The notes: generated by a model from the sequence alone, not told the origin. 64,000 nt of DNA from USCg-Taylor sp050740455 (GCA_050740455.1 JBOIDF010000002.1:1-64000), one strand, 5' to 3'. Counted from the stretch's first letter, positions 1 through 8,262 are shown. Program-made: numbers and translations.

Positions 1-263
1 CTTAGGACTTCAACGTTACGTTGTTTGATCGGTAACCAAGGCTGGGACCCTACTGTAGCTCAGTGAGGTAATCCCCCGACTTTGCCGGGGTCGAACGACC
101 CACCGGATGATGCAGGGGACAGGACGGCATTTCAAGTCCAGTGAGCCCGAATCCCAGCCACTGACCCCAAGAGCCACGTCTCCATCTACGACTATGCTAA
201 CCTTTGGGTAAGGGATACATGTCACCTGCAAATACGATGGCAGATCACTTTTCCGTTTAGCGG
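1..263. other. Non-coding start of window
   Basis: I recognise no gene here. A small hairpin is visible (CCCCG at 74-78, CGGGG at 86-90, loop of seven). The open frame on the minus strand (16-231) has no recognisable domain and is probably chance or the tail of a mobile element outside the window. Confidence 0.4.
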
Positions 264-1283
264 ATGACCATTCCAGATCAGATGAGCGCCATGGTGCTCG
301 AAGCGGCCTGCCAGCCGTTGCGCTCCATGCAGATGCCGGTACCCGAGCCCGGCCCGGAGCAGGTCTTGATCCGGGTGCGTGCCTGTGGGGTGTGCCGCAC
401 GGACCTGCACGTCTTGGACGGCGATCTCAGCGAGCCCAAACTGCCTGTGATCCTAGGCCACGAGATCGTCGGCGTCATCGTCGCGACGGGCGCCGAGGTA
501 CGGCGCCTTGCCGCGGGCGAGAGAGTGGGGGTGCCCTGGCTCGCATCGACGGATGGCAGTTGCCGGTATTGCCGCAGAGGCCAGGAGAACCTCTGCGATA
601 AGGCGTTTTTCACCGGCTATACCGTCGATGGAGGCTACGCGGAGTACGCGCTAGCTCATGAGAACTACTGCTTTCGATTGCCGGAGGGCTACGCCGATGC
701 GGAGCTCGCACCGCTTCTTTGCGCCGGGCTCATTGGTTATCGCACTTATCGCATGGCGGGAGAGAACGCGGAGCACATCGGGATCTATGGCTTCGGCGCC
801 GCGGCCCATATCATCGCCCAGGTCGCCGTCCATCAAGGCAAGCGGATCTATGCCTTCACGCGCCCAGGGGATGTCGAGGGACAGGCGTTCGCCCGGCGCG
901 TGGGCGCGGTATGGGCCGGCGAGTCCGGGGAACGCCCGCCCGAGGCGCTCGATGCGGCGCTCATCTTCGCACCCGCGGGTCGCCTCATCGTCGATGCCTT
1001 GCGGGCGACCTGCAAAGGCGGGGTGATCGTCTGCGGCGGCATCCACATGAGCACTATTCCCTCCTTTCCCTACCGCTTGCTCTGGGAGGAGCGGGTCATT
1101 CGCTCGGTCGCCAACTTGACCCGTCAAGACGCCGAGGATCTTTTGTCTCTCGCCCCACAGGTACCGATCAAGACCCACGTGCAGACCTTCGCGCTGGAAG
1201 AAGCCAACGAGGCGCTCCGGCGGCTGCGCGAGGGCGCCATCGAAGGGGCGGCGGTGTTGGTGATGTACCAGGCGGACGATTAG
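264..1283 (+). CDS. Zinc-dependent alcohol dehydrogenase family protein
   Basis: Probable NAD(P)-dependent medium-chain alcohol/aldehyde oxidoreductase of the cytoplasm. The 339-residue length is normal for the family. Catalytic zinc ligands are visible in CGVCRTDLH (Cys44) and GHE (His66, Glu67). The structural zinc lobe keeps Cys100, Cys103 and Cys111, but the first of the usual four cysteines is replaced (TDGSC instead of TCGxC), so structural zinc binding may be weakened. The Rossmann segment GIYGFGAAAH starts near residue 173. The start is uncertain: ATG at 264, 282 and 291 are all in frame, and homologues usually begin close to the AMVLEA segment, which favours 282 or 291. No operon partner is visible. 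In a methylotroph it could act on formaldehyde or short alcohols, but the substrate cannot be read from sequence. Confidence 0.85.
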   Translation: MTIPDQMSAMVLEAACQPLRSMQMPVPEPGPEQVLIRVRACGVCRTDLHVLDGDLSEPKLPVILGHEIVGVIVATGAEVRRLAAGERVGVPWLASTDGSCRYCRRGQENLCDKAFFTGYTVDGGYAEYALAHENYCFRLPEGYADAELAPLLCAGLIGYRTYRMAGENAEHIGIYGFGAAAHIIAQVAVHQGKRIYAFTRPGDVEGQAFARRVGAVWAGESGERPPEALDAALIFAPAGRLIVDALRATCKGGVIVCGGIHMSTIPSFPYRLLWEERVIRSVANLTRQDAEDLLSLAPQVPIKTHVQTFALEEANEALRRLREGAIEGAAVLVMYQADD

Positions 1284-1369
1284 GGATGGTGCAGCGGAGC
1301 ATACGTCAGCAACACCACAACGATCTCGCAGATGAACCACCACTCGGTTCCCGAATACCGCAGTCAAAG

Positions 1370-1402
1370 TAGCCCGGAAGTAGCGAAGCGGATTCCGGGA
1401 AC
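1370..1402 (+). repeat. REP-like repeat, copy A
   Basis: The sequence starting TAGCCCGGAAGTAGCGAAGCG and running to TTCCGGGA resembles the common proteobacterial intergenic palindrome with a GTAGCCCGGA left arm and an ATTCCGGG right arm. It lies in the intergenic region after the dehydrogenase and faces copy B in inverted orientation. Confidence 0.6.
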
Positions 1403-1420
1403 GCATTGAACCGTCGCGAA

Positions 1421-1465
1421 TATCATCCCGGATTCCACTCCGTTTCATCCTCGGCTACGCTGGCT
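1421..1465 (-). repeat. REP-like repeat, copy B
   Basis: This copy begins TATCATCCCGGATTCCACTC and ends GGCTACGCTGGCT. It is inverted relative to copy A and nearly identical to copy C at 1972-2016, with homology extending a few bases upstream of both. Confidence 0.7.
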
Positions 1466-1557
1466 GAAGCACGTTATGTCGGCGGATTTGATCGTCATGG
1501 CAGAAGCGCCTACGATGTCGCAAAGGCAAAGTCATTTGATTGAGGCAGGAACGCTCA

Positions 1558-1779
1558 ATGAAGTGGGAAGAGATTCGCAAGCAGTACGCCGGGCAATGGG
1601 TATTGATCGAATATAAGCAACTCGATCAGCAACTCAACGTTGTTGAAGGCGAGGTCATCGCTCATTCTTCTGCGAAGGAGGAGATCTACAAACACCTGTT
1701 GAAGACGAAGGGCCAAGACATCGCCATTGAATATGCTGGCGAGTTCCCGCACGACCTCGCGGTGATGTTTGATGCATGA
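1558..1779 (+). CDS. Small conserved-type protein, partner of aspartic protease
   Basis: A 73-residue acidic protein without signal peptide or membrane segment. I know no firm function. It begins MKWEEIRKQYAGQWVLIEY and resembles short DUF5678-type proteins encoded directly before retropepsin-like proteases; this is memory of family context, not a search. ATG 1558 is preferred over an in-frame TTG at 1540. Its stop overlaps the start of the next gene by 4 bp (ATGA), so the pair was translationally coupled. Confidence 0.6.
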   Translation: MKWEEIRKQYAGQWVLIEYKQLDQQLNVVEGEVIAHSSAKEEIYKHLLKTKGQDIAIEYAGEFPHDLAVMFDA

Positions 1780-2213
1780 CCAGGTATCCACTGGAGCACG
1801 CGGGGAAACTCCTCCTGACGAAAGCGGCTATCAGCGGCCCGGCGGGGGTCAGGGTGGTCAGGCTCCTAGTTGATACCGGCTCTACCTATACAATTCTGCC
1901 CGCAGAGGTGTTGGAATCTGTTGGCTGTAGTCCCGCATCCAGTACTGACCACGTCAGGCTCGCCGTCGCAAATATCATCCCGGATTCCACTCCGTTTCAT
2001 CCGGGCTACGCTGGCTTCTCAAAAGACACGGGCTCCTTAAATCCTTCGAAGACTTCCAGTGGTGGGTCAGCGGATGACGGCTATGGACACACCGAGCTTG
2101 AGCCTCTTCCAATTGCGATCCGCGGTCAGCGCTGGAATGCTCCGGAACAGTGCAAGGGCCAGGGCAGCGCCGAGGCATCGAACGCGATCAGTCGCGGCGA
2201 CGTTCGGCGATAA
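1776..2213 (+). pseudogene. Retropepsin-like aspartic protease, truncated by a repeat
   Basis: The first ~65 residues read as a clan AA aspartic protease: RLLVDTGSTYTILPAEVLE contains the DTGS catalytic loop and the following LPAEVL. From about base 1972 the frame runs into the REP-like repeat copy C and continues as unrelated sequence to a stop at 2213. The second half of the protease fold is therefore missing. It is coupled to the small upstream gene by a 4 bp overlap. Probably non-functional. Confidence 0.65.
1972..2016 (-). repeat. REP-like repeat, copy C, inside protease gene
   Basis: This copy begins ATATCATCCCGGATTCCACT and ends GGGCTACGCTGGCT, nearly identical to copy B about 550 bp upstream. 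It replaces the 3' half of the aspartic protease gene. Confidence 0.7.
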
Positions 2214-2427
2214 ATTCCTCCACGACCGCCGTGGGTTTGCGCCCGCCATAGAGTCTTTCAACCCACTCTGCCAGATCCGAAGGGGGCTTGCGTTCGACAT
2301 CGCCTAGGCAGACCTCGGCCAGAATGGCCCGCGCCTCGGCCTCCATGCTGCGGTGCGCCCTGGCAGCCCGAAGCCGAAGCCGGGCGTGGACCTCCGCGGG
2401 TAGGTTACGAATGTTTAGGATCGGCAT
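2188..2427 (-). CDS. FitA-like ribbon-helix-helix antitoxin, orphan
   Basis: A 79-residue protein beginning MPILNIRNLPAEVHARLRLR, the classic FitA/VapB-type N-terminal RHH DNA-binding segment, followed by RSMEAEARAIL. The C-terminal tail (WVERLYGG and onward) would normally wrap a PIN-domain toxin. In known pairs the toxin follows the antitoxin, but on this strand the downstream DNA (below 2188) encodes no PIN protein, so the antitoxin is orphaned. Its start overlaps the 3' end of the truncated restriction gene by 13 bp. Confidence 0.75.
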   Translation of the reverse strand: MPILNIRNLPAEVHARLRLRAARAHRSMEAEARAILAEVCLGDVERKPPSDLAEWVERLYGGRKPTAVVEEFIAERRRD

Positions 2428-3206
2428 AATTTCGGTGTTGTCCGGAAGGTGTAGGCACTGTAGGCATAACCGCTCGCGGTGTCAAATTTCCGCGGTCCGT
2501 TGCTGGACGTTATAGGGTGGACCACCAGTTCGGCCAAGCGGCTGCCGGCGTCGGATCCGTCCTCCGAGGTGCGGCGGAGCAGATATTCCTGGAAGATGGC
2601 GCGCTCGAAGATGCCGGTGTCGTCGGCGAACAGGCAAAACAGCAGCCGCACCAGGAACACTTCCAGCGGATGGCCCTCGTAGCCGGTGGCCTTGAGCCGA
2701 TCGTATAACCGGCCCATCGCCTCCGCCGCCTTGATGTTGACCGGATCCTGCTCCTTGTAGCTGTGGGTTTGGTAACCAGCGAGGAAGGCGAAGCGCCTAA
2801 CCTGTTTGTGCAAGTCCTTGAGTGCGAATTCGTGACTCTCGTCCATCTCCAAATCGTGGACACGGAAGCGGCCGAAATCCGAGACGACGATATAGTGCGG
2901 CAGCTCCGCGTCCTTGAGGCCGGGGAAGTAGTCGCGCGCTTGCTGAAAGGCGCGGTCGAGGCTCCGGCCTTTAGACTTGTGCTCTATGAGCACCACGCCC
3001 TTCCACAGCAGGTCTATGTATCCCGCTTTCCCGTCAATGGTCTTAACCCGCTGCTCGAACGTGGCCAACCGGCGGCGGGAGACGCCAAAGACGTTGAAAA
3101 AGGCGTCCCAGAAGCTTTTGGCCTCCGCGTCCTCGGATTCGACCTGCGCCCACTCGCGGGAGAAGGCGAAGGCGCGGTCCTTGATTTCGTTCCAAGAAAG
3201 AGGCAT
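2415..3206 (-). pseudogene. Type IIG/IIL (MmeI-like) restriction-modification enzyme, N-terminal fragment
   Basis: The 263 residues match only the N-terminal nuclease and helical linker part of single-chain MmeI-like enzymes, which are usually over 900 residues. Visible features: a PD-(D/E)xK-type motif, AGYIDLLWKGVVLIEHKSKG (Asp then Glu-x-Lys, about residues 63-75), then QQARDYFPGL and LPHYIVVSDFGRFRVHDL. After LAELVVHP the sequence no longer looks like the family and stops. The methyltransferase and target-recognition domains are absent from the window. A nuclease stump without its methyltransferase is expected to be inactive. Confidence 0.7.
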
Positions 3207-3440
3207 CAGCCCTCTTCCGAAATTTCCGATGGTAGGCGGGGTCGGGTCACTCGCGTGATCAATGGCGGCAATCCGAGGGTCGTCGGGGCTTATGCGCCGG
3301 TCTTGGTACCGTATAACGGTGAGTATTTTTCCGCATTCACGAATACTGTTTCACGCGCTTGGGTATGCAAATGCGGTAATACACCACACTCGGATGGTTA
3401 ATAATGGATCAGCATAGGTAAATCGTGCGCCCAGCGCACG
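3207..3440. other. Intergenic stretch
   Basis: About 230 bp between the restriction fragment and the GTPase gene. I see no gene, terminator or repeat of note. Confidence 0.4.
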
Positions 3441-4799
3441 CTACGAATCCGTCGCCGAATACCGCAGGCGCTGAGCAATCTGTTCGCGCGCCTCGCCGAG
3501 GAGCGACTCGCGATCAAGGCTTTCGAGGATTTCCCGCACCACGCGTTTGGGGCCGTTCGGTCCCCACGAACGGCCGAGCGCGAAATAGCTCTGCGCGGCG
3601 CGTCCGACGACGTAGGCCGAGTAATAAGCCACCGCGCCTTGGGCCGTACCGGTCACGAACGTCGACAGGCCCGCCGTGCCGCCCTTCATGGCCGAAGCGA
3701 CGAAGTGCACGGCCCAGACGGTGCCCATCACGAGCGCCATTTGCGCGGCGATGGTCCGCAGCAATCCGCCCGCCTCGGCGGTGGTGACCGGGAGTCCATA
3801 GATGCGTGCAAGATGGAACACCAGGCCGACATCGGCGAGCCCGGCCGCCACCAGGTCCGAAATCGGCACCGGGTTGAGTCCCACGATCATGCCTTTGGCG
3901 ACACAATATTTTCTAATGAGCCGGTCGGCTAACTCTTTCTTGATTGCCACGATCCGCTGGCCGATGGCATCGGACACCGATCCGGCGAAGAGCGTCGCAT
4001 TGAGCGCCATCAGGGTCTTTCCTTCGGCTTCTAAAATCGACCAGAGGGCGCTCCGTAAGCTTTCCACATCGGCGGCCGCGGGACGGCGCGTTTCGATTTC
4101 ACGGCCATGGGCATCGGCCTCGAGGTAGATGCGTGCGGCCGGTTCCGCCGCGGTGCATACGATATGCTCGGGCGGGATAAGACCGGCGCCGCGGAGCTTG
4201 AGCTGATCCAAAAGCAGCGCCCGATCGGAATCCGTGTAGCGATCGATCTTATTGAAGATCAAAAGCACCGGCCGATGCGCCGCGATGAGGACCCGCAAGG
4301 CATGCATTTCCGTTCCCGATAAATCGCCGTCGACTACGAACAGGATGAGATCGGCGCGTGCCGCCACGGCGTGCGCTTGGCGTTCGCGTTCCTCGCCGTC
4401 GATGTCGTTGATGCCGGGCGTGTCGATGAGAAATAATCCCCCGTCGTTCGATTCTTGCCAGACGGCGGATTGCGGTTCTCGTGTTTCCCCATGCAGCGGG
4501 CTGGTGCTGAACCGGCTCTCATGCAGCAGGGCGTTGAGCAGCGCGGACTTCCCCACGCCGACCCGCCCGAATACCGCGATGTGGATGTGTCCGTGTTCGA
4601 GCTTGTCGAGCATCGTCTGCACCCCGGCAAGCTCGGCGGCGAGTCCGCGCCGGACCGGCGCCGGCAGGTTGCGGTCCGCAAGCAAGGACTGCAAGCTCTC
4701 GCGGGCGAGATCGACGTGGCCGGCAGGCCCGGCGGCGGCTTCAGGACTTGCGTTCTTTCGCCAAGGCAACAAGGCGTCGAGCACGCGCTTCCAGATCAT
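3441..4799 (-). CDS. GTPase with DUF697 domain (second of tandem pair)
   Basis: A 452-residue TRAFAC-class GTPase. G1 is GRVGVGKS (78-85), G3 is DTPG (126-129) and G4 is NKID (183-186). The C-terminal half carries a DUF697-like hydrophobic domain (IVGLNPVPISDLVAAG around residue 305, then alanine/glycine-rich membrane-prone stretches), so it may associate with the membrane without a long N-terminal anchor. Its start lies inside the 3' end of the upstream paralogue (59 bp overlap), so the two are very likely co-translated. Relatives include YcjX/YcjF-like and Era-like proteins of unknown role. Confidence 0.8.
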   Translation of the reverse strand: MIWKRVLDALLPWRKNASPEAAAGPAGHVDLARESLQSLLADRNLPAPVRRGLAAELAGVQTMLDKLEHGHIHIAVFGRVGVGKSALLNALLHESRFSTSPLHGETREPQSAVWQESNDGGLFLIDTPGINDIDGEERERQAHAVAARADLILFVVDGDLSGTEMHALRVLIAAHRPVLLIFNKIDRYTDSDRALLLDQLKLRGAGLIPPEHIVCTAAEPAARIYLEADAHGREIETRRPAAADVESLRSALWSILEAEGKTLMALNATLFAGSVSDAIGQRIVAIKKELADRLIRKYCVAKGMIVGLNPVPISDLVAAGLADVGLVFHLARIYGLPVTTAEAGGLLRTIAAQMALVMGTVWAVHFVASAMKGGTAGLSTFVTGTAQGAVAYYSAYVVGRAAQSYFALGRSWGPNGPKRVVREILESLDRESLLGEAREQIAQRLRYSATDS

Positions 4800-6213
4800 C
4801 GGTTATTTTATCCTCAAAAGCCCGCAGAGCGGGTGATACGATGAGCGCCCCATGTTCGGTGAGGGTAGCGGCGATGGCGCGGCCCAGGCTCTCAAAGATA
4901 ATCCCATAACCGACCGCATGCAAAAGACCCCCGGCCAAGGTCCCCACGCCGGGAAAGGCCTTGCAAACGTTTCCGGCGACGGTCAGCACCAGCGGCAAGG
5001 TCTTACGCACCTGGTCGGAAGCGAGCTTGAGGAAGCGCGACACATCCACCTCGCGGGGACTCACGTCATAGGCCTGGCACAGTGCGCGCACCAGTCCCGT
5101 GCCGAGAAAGCCTTGGACCAGCAAATCCGTGCCGGGGCTGATCGCGACCACGGCTCCGAGCACGGCCTTGCGGGTGTAGTCGTCGATGATCTCTTGTGCG
5201 TGGGCCTCGCGGCGTACCACGTCCGCCCGATCGAGCTTGTCCGCCGCCAAGCGCCACACGGCCGAGTCACGCGCTGCGTCGATCGCGGTGGTGCCGCGCC
5301 GAAGAATGCGGTCGAGAGACTGAACGAGAGCGTCGATCTCGATGGGAACCGCGGCGGAAGCAAGCTCTTCGCGGCCATCGGCGCGTACCTTGACGACTGG
5401 ACGCATACCCCCTGCCGAGATAGCGACGATGTCGATATCGCCCAGAGACGCCACGCGCCCGGCTAACCTCATGCGCAAGGCTTCACGCTGATCCCGGATA
5501 TAGTGATCGATTTTGTTCAGGGCCAGGATAACGGGTTTCTGAAAACGGGCGAGGTGTTGCAGCTCCAGATACTGATCGCGGGTGAGATCCCCGTCGGTGA
5601 GGTAGATGACGACGTGGGCCCGCAGGGCTTCCTCACGCCACGCGCTTTCGTCGCCGCCCTCGCTCACGTTCAGGCCCGGCAGATCGGTGAGCAGGATCGG
5701 TGTCCCGTCCGGGCGGCTCCATGCATAGCGTGTCAGCGTTTGAGTCGTTCCCCGGCGCGCATCGACGACGGCCTCACAGCCGGGGAGCAAGGCTCGGATG
5801 AGCGAGGATTTGCCGGTGCTGCTCTCGCCGAAGAGCGCGATAAAGACCTGCGCTCCTGTGCGCCGCTCGGAAAGCGTGGCCAGCTCGGCGCGCGCCTCGT
5901 CTGTGTTGGCGCCTCGCCGTTCGGCCTCGGCGATCCGCGCTTCCAGCGCGCGGTCATCAAGGGGCAGAGGTAACGGGCGAGCCGGGGAGCGTTTACGCGG
6001 CCGCAGCAAGCGCCACACCAGCCAGGTGAATCCGCCCGTGAGCGCGAGGATCACTGCCGCGTAGGCAACCTGAACCAAGAGCGGTAACGACCGCAGCCCT
6101 TCCCAGACCGCGAAGGCCAGGTCCGTCGCGTACAAGAGGATCCACAAGGCGGAGGCGAGTGCCAGGCTCGCCAGCGCGGCGAGAAACAATCGAACCGGAA
6201 AAGGAAGGTTCAT
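4741..6213 (-). CDS. Membrane-anchored GTPase with DUF697 domain (first of tandem pair)
   Basis: A 490-residue protein starting MNLPFPVRLFLAALASLAL. Two N-terminal membrane helices (about 8-30 and 43-70) precede a soluble GTPase domain with G1 GESSTGKS (129-136), G3 DLPG (177-180) and G4 NKID (233-236). A C-terminal DUF697-like region follows (AISPGTDLLVQGFLGTGL). ATG 6213 was chosen because it starts directly before the first helix; a much longer open frame to 7086 reads through unrelated DNA. Architecture suggests a membrane-tethered GTPase acting with its downstream paralogue. Function unknown. Confidence 0.8.
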   Translation of the reverse strand: MNLPFPVRLFLAALASLALASALWILLYATDLAFAVWEGLRSLPLLVQVAYAAVILALTGGFTWLVWRLLRPRKRSPARPLPLPLDDRALEARIAEAERRGANTDEARAELATLSERRTGAQVFIALFGESSTGKSSLIRALLPGCEAVVDARRGTTQTLTRYAWSRPDGTPILLTDLPGLNVSEGGDESAWREEALRAHVVIYLTDGDLTRDQYLELQHLARFQKPVILALNKIDHYIRDQREALRMRLAGRVASLGDIDIVAISAGGMRPVVKVRADGREELASAAVPIEIDALVQSLDRILRRGTTAIDAARDSAVWRLAADKLDRADVVRREAHAQEIIDDYTRKAVLGAVVAISPGTDLLVQGFLGTGLVRALCQAYDVSPREVDVSRFLKLASDQVRKTLPLVLTVAGNVCKAFPGVGTLAGGLLHAVGYGIIFESLGRAIAATLTEHGALIVSPALRAFEDKITDDLEARARRLVALAKERKS

Positions 6214-6302
6214 CGGCTTCTCGCGGACAGTGTAGTGGTTACGCCATGTCCCGGCCAGTAGCGCGCTTGGCGACTTATACCGGAGCTTCGGCGCCGCTCG
6301 TC

Positions 6303-6962
6303 TCAATAGAGCCTGGGAATCAGCCGTGACGTCCGGGCGCAGTAAGCATCGTACTCGGCACCGAACTGCGTGCGTAGCAGCCTCTCTTCCGCTCGGATGC
6401 GCGCGAGGAGTGGCGGGATACTGAGTGCCGTGAGCAGCACGCCGACCCCCGAACGAAAGGCGAGGCCCCACCCCAGCGAGTTGACGAGCAACCCCAGATA
6501 GCTGGGGTGGCGGATCACTCCATAGACACCGCTCGTGACCAGCGTGTGGCCGGGCTGGATGGCTACTAACCCGCTGAACCGACGGCCGAGCACAAAGACT
6601 GGCTAAATCCGCAGCACACCACCAGCGGCGAAGAGAACGACACCAAGCCAGCGAATGGCATCGCCGTCGAGGGTCCAGAACCCAATCCGGTCTGTGTAGG
6701 CTGGTAGATAGGCGTCCAGCAGCCCGATCAGCGCGAAGGGTACGATGACCCAGCGGTTGGCACGATCCTCGCGCTCGCCGGGGCTCAGGTTTCCGCCACT
6801 GAAGAGCGCTACGCCGGACAGCACGAAGAGCGCGATCGCAAGGGCAATCAGGGCCGGGTGCGAGAAGAAGGCGGCAAATCCGCCCCAGCCAAGGATGGCG
6901 AGGCCGAGATAGGCAAGGGTCGCCACTATGGTGATAACCGCTAATCCGGGTGTGGGCATCAT
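6303..6962 (-). pseudogene. Isoprenylcysteine carboxyl methyltransferase-family protein with in-frame amber stop
   Basis: Two open segments in the same frame, 6606-6962 and 6303-6602, are separated only by one TAG codon at 6603-6605. Reading across gives GGVLRI-stop-PVFVLGRRFSG, and family members commonly have tryptophan at this point, so a single TGG to TAG change is the simplest cause. The first part has several membrane helices; the second holds the SAM-binding end with SGVYGVIRHPSYLG and the ERLLRTQFGAEYDAYCART tail. Without the stop the product would be 219 residues, a normal length. The TAG may be a true mutation or a sequencing error. Confidence 0.75.
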
Positions 6963-7141
6963 GGCCGCCTCGTTTAGACGATCTCTCTTTATACCAGGGG
7001 ACTTTGCCCAATGGCCGCTCTCCAGAACGTCGCCTTCTGACCGGCAAGCGACCGCCTCGGGCGGCCGCTTGCGTGGCCCCCCGCACGCCCTTCAGCGAGC
7101 AGCGCTTGCCGACTATCAGCCAAGGGGCGCTCTCAACGGAA
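6963..7141. other. Intergenic stretch
   Basis: 179 bp between the broken methyltransferase gene and the ParE-like toxin gene. It should contain the methyltransferase promoter; I see no convincing motif. Confidence 0.3.
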
Positions 7142-7438
7142 CTAAGATCTGGAGTAGCCAGCCTCCCTCTGACTGCGCATTGCGAGCACGAAGACCGTGC
7201 CGATCTGCTCGATATAGCGGTACAAAGCTATGTAGCCACGGGCGCTGCGTCCGATAACCAACTCCCTCGTGTCAGCGGATACGGGTCTACCGATAAGTGG
7301 ATTATGTTGGAGTACGTCGATAGCCATAATGATTTCCCTGATACGGCCAGGCGCATCTTCAACAGCGTGCTCCACGAGATGCCCAAGGATGCGATCGAAG
7401 TCATCCTGAATCTCAGGAGCCAACTCGATTCTGGCCAT
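7142..7438 (-). CDS. RelE/ParE-family toxin
   Basis: A 98-residue protein with the ParE-type order: an N-terminal strand MARIELAPEIQDDFDRI, HNPLIGRPV in the middle, then RELVIGRSARGYIALYRY and a final strand FVLAMRSQREAGY. ParE toxins poison gyrase and RelE toxins cleave mRNA; the sequence alone does not decide, though the GRPV and RELVIG segments favour ParE. It overlaps the antitoxin gene by 26 bp and is read after it, the usual order for such modules. Confidence 0.85.
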   Translation of the reverse strand: MARIELAPEIQDDFDRILGHLVEHAVEDAPGRIREIIMAIDVLQHNPLIGRPVSADTRELVIGRSARGYIALYRYIEQIGTVFVLAMRSQREAGYSRS

Positions 7439-7724
7439 CCTCAGCGAGGCAGTTTTTTACCCGCTGGACGAGCGACCGTTTTCCCCCTATCCGATCTTCA
7501 AGATAGCTGCGCATTTTTTCCCAGGGAATCGTCTTGCCGGAAGTCACGAGATCGGCATAGCGCTTCTCGGCAACGTCATGAAAGTCTGCGCGGCGCTCCG
7601 CCTGATCCGTCTTCTCTGCAATTGCCTCCAGAATGAAGCTATGGGCCGTAGTTCCGGTACGCTCAGCGGCAGCGGCAACGCGAGCCTTCAGTTCTTCTGG
7701 TAGCCGGATCGTAGTCGTGGACAT
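7413..7724 (-). CDS. Ribbon-helix-helix antitoxin for the ParE-like toxin
   Basis: 103 residues from ATG 7724. The N-terminus MSTTTIRLPEELKARVAAAA is a typical CopG/RHH DNA-binding unit. The C-terminal part (WEKMRSYLEDRIGGK) resembles the toxin-wrapping tail of ParD-like antitoxins. The in-frame ATG at 7748 is less likely because it would place the operator too close to the start. A 9-bp inverted repeat at 7754-7775 lies just upstream and is the probable autoregulatory operator. Confidence 0.85.
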   Translation of the reverse strand: MSTTTIRLPEELKARVAAAAERTGTTAHSFILEAIAEKTDQAERRADFHDVAEKRYADLVTSGKTIPWEKMRSYLEDRIGGKRSLVQRVKNCLAEDGQNRVGS

Positions 7725-7753
7725 GTTTGGACTCCAATGCAAAATCAAATTAA

Positions 7754-7775
7754 ATGTAGCACAACCGTGCTACAT
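7754..7775. promoter_or_regulatory. Probable operator of the ParE/RHH module
   Basis: A perfect 9-bp inverted repeat: ATGTAGCAC, four bases AACC, GTGCTACAT. It lies 30-51 bp before the antitoxin start and abuts an AT-rich stretch that could hold the -10 region. RHH antitoxins bind such palindromes to repress their own operon. Confidence 0.7.
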
Positions 7776-7805
7776 CCGCAAAGATACAAGTCCACTGCGG
7801 AGGTC

Positions 7806-8140
7806 AAGATCCTTCGTCGCCGTCCGCGCACGTCATCCAATAGCTCGCGGCCTGCGCAATCCATGCGTCGATCGCTTCGCGCGTTTGCGCCGTTAACTCG
7901 AACTTGACGAGCTGACTGGTCTTTTGCTGCATGATACTAACTCGGCAGCGTGTCCATTCTGCGCGACATCACGTACTTGAAGTTTAACGATGTCGGAGCC
8001 GTGGAGCTTGGTATCGATGGCCAATTGACAAGGGCAAGGTCTCTAGCGCGCTTGGCCAGTTGCAGTCGGATCCGAATCGCCCAAATATCCTTGAGCCTTA
8101 ACGGCGATTTCGGTCCAACGAGCCAATCTTTATTCCAGGG
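7806..8140 (-). pseudogene. Decayed tyrosine recombinase (phage-type integrase)
   Basis: Reading the minus strand in shifting frames recovers a familiar integrase order: LRLKDIWAIRIRLQLAKRA, then DIVKLQVRDVAQNGHAA, then MQQKTSQLVKFELTAQTRE and AIDAWIAQA. At least two frameshifts (near 8030 and 7940) and a missing C-terminal half (no RHR or catalytic Tyr) make it non-functional. It marks a past integration event beside the toxin-antitoxin modules. Confidence 0.7.
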
Positions 8141-8187
8141 TGCGCTTCACGCGCCGCTTTGCAACTGACGTCGATTCGGTAGTCATC

Positions 8188-8262
8188 TCATCCACTCGCA
8201 CCACAACATTTCTTGTATTTCTTTCCGCTGCCGCAGGGGCAGGGCTCATTACGACCTGTCTA
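8188..8262 (-). pseudogene. Remnant of a SEC-C domain gene 3' end
   Basis: The minus strand reads TGRNEPCPCGSGKKYKKCC, then four residues and a stop at 8188-8190. This is the canonical SEC-C zinc motif (CxCx8CC) found at the C-terminus of SecA and many small proteins. The frame is closed by a stop only three codons upstream of the glycine, so just the tail of the gene survives. Confidence 0.7.

Noticed and set aside
651..1448. 265-codon minus-strand frame over the alcohol dehydrogenase
   Set aside because: No domain; opposite strand of a clear gene.
2763..3401. Plus-strand 212-codon frame over the restriction fragment
   Set aside because: Composition typical of an antisense shadow; the minus frame has recognisable motifs.
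6214..7086. Long 5' extension of the first GTPase frame
   Set aside because: It runs antisense or out of frame through the methyltransferase gene; ATG 6213 gives the family N-terminus with membrane helices.
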